Below are positions 58,990 through 64,000 of a DNA stretch of 64,000 nt, piece after piece (position 1 is the stretch's first letter; each line of letters starts with the position of its first letter). The DNA is from an uncultured Oscillospiraceae bacterium (lineage in GTDB: Bacteria; Bacillota; Clostridia; Oscillospirales; Ruminococcaceae): NCBI GenBank assembly GCA_900543705.1, contig UQSL01000001.1, positions 48,650-112,649 of the forward strand, given 5' to 3'. The translations under genes and the position numbers were made by a program. A model generated the notes under the pieces. That model saw nothing but the letters and a program-made list of their open reading frames with translations. It searched no databases and had not been told where the DNA came from.

Positions 58990-61900
58990 TTACCGTTCCA
59001 AATCCTTATTTTTTCTTTCGGACAGTTCGTTACCTTGCTCTGGCTCGATGTCAATGGCAGAAGGGTCCTTTTCGTTCAAATTCAGCTCAATGTTGAGAGC
59101 GTTCAACCTGTCGGTTTTCTCTTTCATCTCCTCCTCAAATGCAAAAGGCTTCTTGACTTCGACCTTCGCATTTTCAAGCTGTGTGACGATTTCCTCCTTT
59201 CTGGTCTTTGCGGCTGTAAGCATAGCAGGAAGTCTTGACAACTCATTCTCAATTCGGGTCAGATTACCGAAAGCGTCCGAGCCTAACTCAACCTTGTGTC
59301 TGCTCTTTCCGCAGAGATTTAAGCAATAGTTTGAATTAACAGGGTCGTAATAAACCTCCAATTTGAAGCCACGGTAACTGCCGATTTCGGTAGGCTTTGA
59401 CAGCGGATTTTCTTTGCAGAGTGCAAGAAGCATTTGTCCTGCGTCCGCTTTTTCGGTGTAGGTCACGCCCTGCAAGGTCATTGGGCAGAACTTATCCTCG
59501 CCCTGTGGCTTGTGCTGTTCAGCAAGTGCGGTATCTGCTTCATAGCCTGTAATGCGTTCCTCATACTCCTTAATCAGCTTTGGGAACTGCTGTAAAATTC
59601 TGTCCTCAAGGTCGTAATGTTCGGACAGGTAGCTCTGTTTCAGCACTCGAAGTTTCGATACCTGTATATCCAAATCCATCTTTTCTTTGAAACGCTCGTC
59701 GCCTGTTGCAAGCATTTTAACTTCCGCAAAGGATAAAGCAACCTCGTCCACATCTTCGGCAGAACGGACAGGGCTTTTGCTCGTCATTATCTGGCTGATA
59801 AATTTCTGCTTGCTCTCCACTAACTGATAGAGATATGCGTCAAAGGTCTGCTCTGTAACATAGCGGTAAACCTCAACCTCTGGGAACATATTGCCCTGCC
59901 TTTCAATTCGCCCCTGCCTTTGTTCGAGGTCAGAGGGTCGCCACGGACAATCCAAATTGTGAATAGCGATAAGGCGGTCTTGGACATTTGTGCCTGCTCC
60001 CATTTTCGGGGTAGAACCGAGTAGCACACGGACTTCGCCGCTTCGCACCTTTGCGAACAGCTCCTTTTTCTGTGCGTCGGTGGTGGCTTCGTGGATAAAG
60101 CGTACCTGTTCGGCAGGAATGCCACGCTCGGTGAGCTTCCCTCGAATATCGTCATAGATGTTAAAGCTGCCGTCATTTTTCGGAGTGGAAAGGTCGCAGA
60201 ACACAAGCTGTGTTGCTTTCGTGTCGGCGTGTTCCTCCCAGATACGATAGACATTATCCACGCAGGCGTTGACCTTGCTGTCTGGGTCATCGGGCAGCAT
60301 CGGGTCAATCATTCTCTGGTCGAGGGCAAGTTTCCGCCCGTCATTCGTGATTTTGAGCATATTGTCGATGTTCGGCTCGACAAGCCTTGCACGGACTTTC
60401 TCGGCTCGCTTCGCAAGGTTGGCTACCATTTCGGTCTGTATCTCGCTCGGCTTGGTCTTGATGTTGTGGTAATTGACCTTTGGAACGGGGAGCTTTAGCA
60501 TATCGGCGGTCTGAATATCCGCCACCTCACGGAACATCTGCATAAGCTCTGGGAGATTGTAGAACTTGGCAAACCTCGTCTTGGCTCGGTAGTTCGTACC
60601 CTCTGGGGCAAGCTCCAGAGCCGTGACGGTTTCCCCGAAAGTGGAAGCCCAACTGTCAAAATGCTGCAAGCCGTTCTGCATCAGCGTGTCATACTGCAAG
60701 TACCTCTGAACGGAATACAGCTCTACCATTGAGTTTGAAACGGGCGTACCCGTTGCGAATATCGTACCTCGATTGCCTGTGATTTCGTCCAGATAGCGGC
60801 ATTTCATAAAGAGGTCGGAGCTTTTCTGTGCTTCGGTCTGGGCAATGCCGCCTACATTTCTCATCTTGGTATAGAGGTACAAATTCTTATAAAAATGGCT
60901 CTCGTCAATGAACAGTCGGTCAACGCCCAATTCCTCAAAGTCAATCACGGTGTCTTTCCGCTTGGTGTCATTGAGCTTGTCGAGCTTCGCTTGGATAGAT
61001 TTTCGGGTTTTCATTAGCTGTTTGACCGTGAACTGCTCGCCGTGTGATTTCTGAATATCGTCAATGCCACGCTCAATATCGTCGAGCTGTTCTTGAAGCA
61101 TATTGTACTGCCGTTCAAGGCTCATCGGCACTTTTTCAAACTGACTGTGACCGATGATGACCGCATCGTAATCGCCAGTGGCAATCCTGCCGCAGAATTT
61201 TTTTCGGTTGGCGGTTTCAAAATCCTGCTTCCGTGATACTAAAATATTGGCACTCGGATACAACCGCAGATACTCGGACGCCCATTGTCCTACAAGGTGG
61301 TTTGGCACAACAAACATAGATTTCTGACAGAGTCCGAGCCGCTTGCTTTCCTGTGCGGCGGCGACCATTTCAAAGGTCTTGCCTGCTCCTACCTTGTGTG
61401 CAAGGAGCGTGTTGCCGCCGTAGAGGATATGGGCAATCGCATTGACTTGATGGGGTCTTAGCTGGATTTCTGGGCTGATGCCGCCGAACGTGATATGGCT
61501 TCCGTCGTATTCACGGGGTCGGATAGAGTTAAATGTGTCGTTATAGTAGCGTACAAGCCTGTTCCTCCGCTCTGGGTCTTTCCATATCCAGTCCTGAAAC
61601 ACCTGCTTTATCACCTCCTGCTTTGCCTGTGCCGCCGTGGTTTCCTTATGGTTGAATACTGCCTTTTTGTTGCCGTGTTCGTCATACACATAGTCAAAGA
61701 TACGCACATCACGCAAATTGAGCGTGTCCTCAATAATACGATAGGCGGAAGCCCTCTTTGTACCAAAGGTGCTGTCCGCCTTGACATTTCCGTAATCGGA
61801 ACTCTTATTCTCAATAAACCAGTCGCCGTTCATCGCTGTGTAGCGTACCTTGATTTTGCCTGCCGCATAGCTTGACGGAGTTAGAAGCTCCATAACAAAC

Positions 61901-64000
61901 TGCTGAATATCCTCCTGCGGTATCCAAGTAGCACCAAGCCGCACGGAGATTTCGCCTGCACTCAAATCCTTTGGAATCACTTTCTTTAGTGCTTCGGCAT
62001 TGATGATTAGCTCTGGGTCTGTCTTTGCCTCCGTTTCTGCAATCACAAGTTTATTGCGGACATTACCAGACAGATATTCGTCTGCGGTTACATACTTTGC
62101 AGGCTCGGAGTGGGGTATCTTAAAGATAACGCCCTGCAAATCACGGATGATTTCTGCCTGTTCCTTACCTGTCAGCTCCGCCATAAACGGCAAATCAACA
62201 CGGGCTTTCTCCCCGATGGAGATTGCCAGAGCTTCGCTTGCCGTTTCCACGGATGTTACGGCACGGTGGGGTTTGATTGTCCGCTTGGAGAACATATCGG
62301 CTTTCCGTTTGAAGTTGCCCTCGTCGTCAAGCACCTCCAAAGAGCATAACAGGAAGTAGCTCTCATCTGAAGCAAAGGCAAGATAATTTCCTCGGCTGTT
62401 GATAAGACCGTATTTTGCGGTATAGGCATCGTACAGACGGTTTAAGTTTTCCTGTTCGGTGCGTATGAGTTCCTCTGGATAATCCTCGGTCTGGTAGGAT
62501 ATGAGCTTCCGCACACAATCTCTGATTTCCACCAAGCCTTTGACACGGCTCTCGGCAGTCATTGAGAGATTGGCAGGTGTCATCACATCGTTTTCACGGA
62601 AGTACACCTTGCCGTTGACCAGAGTGTAAGAAAAGTTTTTGACACTTGGGTCGGCAGGGATTACCTCCTCCTGCTCGTCAGAGATTTCGTCAATCTCATA
62701 TTCTGGAATCTCGCCTTGAATGTTCTGTACCGCTTCGTGGAGCAGCTCGGCAAGGGAAATATCCTTTTTCGCTTTGCAGGCTGCGTCCATCTTGCCAAAG
62801 CGTGTGCTTTCCATTACCATATCGCCCATAATCATTTCTGGGTGCTGCACAAAATAGCTGTTCATCGTGATGCCGTTCTCATCGGTATCAAGGTGTATCC
62901 AGTCTGGCTCTATATCCATTACACGGTCACGCTTCTGCAAAATGAGAATGTCGCTCGTGACCTCTGTGCCTGCGTTTGCCCGAAAAGTATTGTCGGGCAG
63001 GCGGACAGCTCCCAAAAGCTCGGCTCTCTGGGCGATATACTTCCGCACCTCTGGACTTGCCTTGTCCATCGTACCCTTAGAGGTAATGAACATCATAACG
63101 CCACCGGCACGGACTTTATCCAACGCCTTTGCGAAAAAGTAATCGTGTATGCGGAAATTCTGGGCGTTGTATCGGCTGTCATTTACCCGAAAATCTCCAA
63201 ACGGCACATTGCCAAGCACCACATCAAAGTGGTCGTCTGGCAGCTTTGTTTTCTCAAAGCCCTCAATGGCGATATTCGCTTTCTGGTAGAGCTGCTTTGC
63301 AATCCTGCCTGTCAGAGAGTCGATTTCTACGCCGTGGAGCTTTGATTTTGCCATACTGTCGGGGAGCAGACCGAAGAAATTGCCTGTACCGCAGGACGGC
63401 TCCAAGATGTTGCCCTCGGAGAAGCCAAGACGGTCAAGTGCTTCATACATTGCCTTGATAACAATAGGCGGCGTATAAAAGGCGGTCAGCGTGGACTCTT
63501 TTGCGGCACGGTATTCCTCTGGGGAAAGGGTCACATACAGCTCCTTAAATTCATTTGCCCAAGCCGCATTGTTTTCATCAAACGCCATAGACAGACCGCC
63601 CCAACCCACATAGCCTGCAAGTATTTTTTGTTCTTCGGGTGTGGCAAGGCGGTTTTCGATTTCAAGGTCGTGGAGTAGGTTGACCGCCGCCATATTCGCC
63701 TTAAACTTTTCCTTTGCTCCGCCAACGCCCAAAGTGTCCTCGGTAATGCGGTAGTTGCTGCGGTCAGAGGTAACGGCAGGAGCTTTTTCTTTTTCGGGAA
63801 GTGGCGAAGCCTGCTCCTGTGCTTTAAGCCATTCACGGACACGGGGCAGTTTCTCCACACGGTTAATCGGGAAGCCTGCTTCGTTCTGGAATGTGATGTC
63901 ACGCATCGAAACATCGCCGCTGATTTCTCCAACACTTTCAATGACATAATGGCGGGGATTAAACGGGAGTTTCTTTTCGATGGGGGGGGGCTTTTCTGCT
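58990..64000 (-). CDS. Giant SNF2 helicase / N6-adenine methylase fusion (5' end outside window)
   Basis: At least 1669 residues in view and open at the right edge. The N-terminal third (of the visible part) is a methylase: GWGGLSMAFDE, LEPSCGTGNFFGLLPD (SAM-binding), DVVLGNVPFGDF (NPPF-like catalytic motif), FAKALDKVRAGGVMMFITSKG. The C-terminal half is a SNF2-type helicase: HKVGAGKTFEMVAAAQE (Walker A), FIDESHFYKNL, ATGTPVSNSMVELYSVQRYL, LEQRQGRIERQGN. A coiled-coil end follows. Similar giants occur in Tn1549-type ICEs and large phages and may protect or remodel transferred DNA. The frame passes in phase through a nine-C tract at the edge (encoding Pro-Pro-Pro). Confidence 0.92.
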   Translation of the reverse strand, partial: AEKPPPIEKKLPFNPRHYVIESVGEISGDVSMRDITFQNEAGFPINRVEKLPRVREWLKAQEQASPLPEKEKAPAVTSDRSNYRITEDTLGVGGAKEKFKANMAAVNLLHDLEIENRLATPEEQKILAGYVGWGGLSMAFDENNAAWANEFKELYVTLSPEEYRAAKESTLTAFYTPPIVIKAMYEALDRLGFSEGNILEPSCGTGNFFGLLPDSMAKSKLHGVEIDSLTGRIAKQLYQKANIAIEGFEKTKLPDDHFDVVLGNVPFGDFRVNDSRYNAQNFRIHDYFFAKALDKVRAGGVMMFITSKGTMDKASPEVRKYIAQRAELLGAVRLPDNTFRANAGTEVTSDILILQKRDRVMDIEPDWIHLDTDENGITMNSYFVQHPEMIMGDMVMESTRFGKMDAACKAKKDISLAELLHEAVQNIQGEIPEYEIDEISDEQEEVIPADPSVKNFSYTLVNGKVYFRENDVMTPANLSMTAESRVKGLVEIRDCVRKLISYQTEDYPEELIRTEQENLNRLYDAYTAKYGLINSRGNYLAFASDESYFLLCSLEVLDDEGNFKRKADMFSKRTIKPHRAVTSVETASEALAISIGEKARVDLPFMAELTGKEQAEIIRDLQGVIFKIPHSEPAKYVTADEYLSGNVRNKLVIAETEAKTDPELIINAEALKKVIPKDLSAGEISVRLGATWIPQEDIQQFVMELLTPSSYAAGKIKVRYTAMNGDWFIENKSSDYGNVKADSTFGTKRASAYRIIEDTLNLRDVRIFDYVYDEHGNKKAVFNHKETTAAQAKQEVIKQVFQDWIWKDPERRNRLVRYYNDTFNSIRPREYDGSHITFGGISPEIQLRPHQVNAIAHILYGGNTLLAHKVGAGKTFEMVAAAQESKRLGLCQKSMFVVPNHLVGQWASEYLRLYPSANILVSRKQDFETANRKKFCGRIATGDYDAVIIGHSQFEKVPMSLERQYNMLQEQLDDIERGIDDIQKSHGEQFTVKQLMKTRKSIQAKLDKLNDTKRKDTVIDFEELGVDRLFIDESHFYKNLYLYTKMRNVGGIAQTEAQKSSDLFMKCRYLDEITGNRGTIFATGTPVSNSMVELYSVQRYLQYDTLMQNGLQHFDSWASTFGETVTALELAPEGTNYRAKTRFAKFYNLPELMQMFREVADIQTADMLKLPVPKVNYHNIKTKPSEIQTEMVANLAKRAEKVRARLVEPNIDNMLKITNDGRKLALDQRMIDPMLPDDPDSKVNACVDNVYRIWEEHADTKATQLVFCDLSTPKNDGSFNIYDDIRGKLTERGIPAEQVRFIHEATTDAQKKELFAKVRSGEVRVLLGSTPKMGAGTNVQDRLIAIHNLDCPWRPSDLEQRQGRIERQGNMFPEVEVYRYVTEQTFDAYLYQLVESKQKFISQIMTSKSPVRSAEDVDEVALSFAEVKMLATGDERFKEKMDLDIQVSKLRVLKQSYLSEHYDLEDRILQQFPKLIKEYEERITGYEADTALAEQHKPQGEDKFCPMTLQGVTYTEKADAGQMLLALCKENPLSKPTEIGSYRGFKLEVYYDPVNSNYCLNLCGKSRHKVELGSDAFGNLTRIENELSRLPAMLTAAKTRKEEIVTQLENAKVEVKKPFAFEEEMKEKTDRLNALNIELNLNEKDPSAIDIEPEQGNELSERKNKDLER

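Noticed and set aside
1..64000. tRNA or rRNA genes as integration sites
   Set aside because: No cloverleaf-like or rRNA-like sequence was noticed on reading; a tRNAscan run would be needed to exclude them fully.

Overview
The window reads as chromosomal accessory DNA of a gut-type Firmicute (class Clostridia, probably Lachnospiraceae- or Oscillospiraceae-like). The reasons are AGGAGG-type ribosome sites, sigma-A promoters (TTGACA-17-TATAAT-like), and conjugation, phage and resistance families typical of clostridial mobile elements. No rRNA, tRNA, housekeeping gene or CRISPR array was seen. Almost everything is mobile or defence-related, and nearly all genes lie on the minus strand.

Region 1 (1-7800) is a phage or phage-derived module on the minus strand: a short hypothetical protein, a DUF4406-like protein, a VapE primase-helicase, a VRR-NUC nuclease, an SNF2 helicase, a late sigma-like regulator, an HNH endonuclease and a terminase small subunit that runs off the left edge. 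A divergent XRE repressor (7080-7700) closes it.

Region 2 (7841-24570) is the most interesting part. It is a long minus-strand defence island built around a four-gene core that I read as an SspABCD-type DNA phosphorothioation system: a DUF4007 protein (SspB-like), a large P-loop ATPase (SspC-like), a PAPS-reductase-family protein fused to a zinc ribbon and a ferredoxin domain (SspD-like), and a cysteine desulfurase (SspA-like). The operon continues, often with overlapping stop and start codons, through a DUF3343 putative sulfur/selenium carrier, a PLD-nuclease/superfamily-2 helicase, a 53-residue microprotein, a DndD-like SMC ATPase, two unrecognised proteins, an HNH nuclease and a short methyltransferase, and ends at a strong terminator. 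A DndB-like DGQHR protein plus a zinc-ribbon protein follow under a separate promoter flanked by palindromes. A small XRE regulator with its own promoter precedes the operon. I do not recognise this composition as any one described system.

Region 3 (24614-28760) holds a recombination module: an HTH/zinc-finger protein, degenerate tandem repeats, a large serine recombinase, a SHOCT-like small protein, a MazF toxin and a small sigma factor. This looks like one end of an integrative conjugative element (ICE).

Region 4 (28776-42033) is ICE cargo for drug and xenobiotic response: an ABC-F ribosome-protection protein under a leader-peptide attenuator, a frameshifted GNAT, two MATE exporters with AraC and PadR regulators, two Cys-rich KTR proteins, YjdF, an Ntn hydrolase, and a Vat-like acetyltransferase. 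An inserted pair follows (an HEAGH metallopeptidase plus a small protein with one membrane-like segment), then an XRE gene broken by an in-frame stop.

Region 5 (42064-64000) is the ICE conjugation backbone: lysozyme/CHAP hydrolase, sortase B, VirB4, PrgI, a VirB6/TrbL-like membrane protein, Maff2, VirD4, an ArdC-like protein, PcfB, relaxase, MobC, a toprim primase and a giant helicase-methylase running off the right edge. Two extra cargo genes (an unknown and a VanZ-like gene) sit between repeated terminator sequences.
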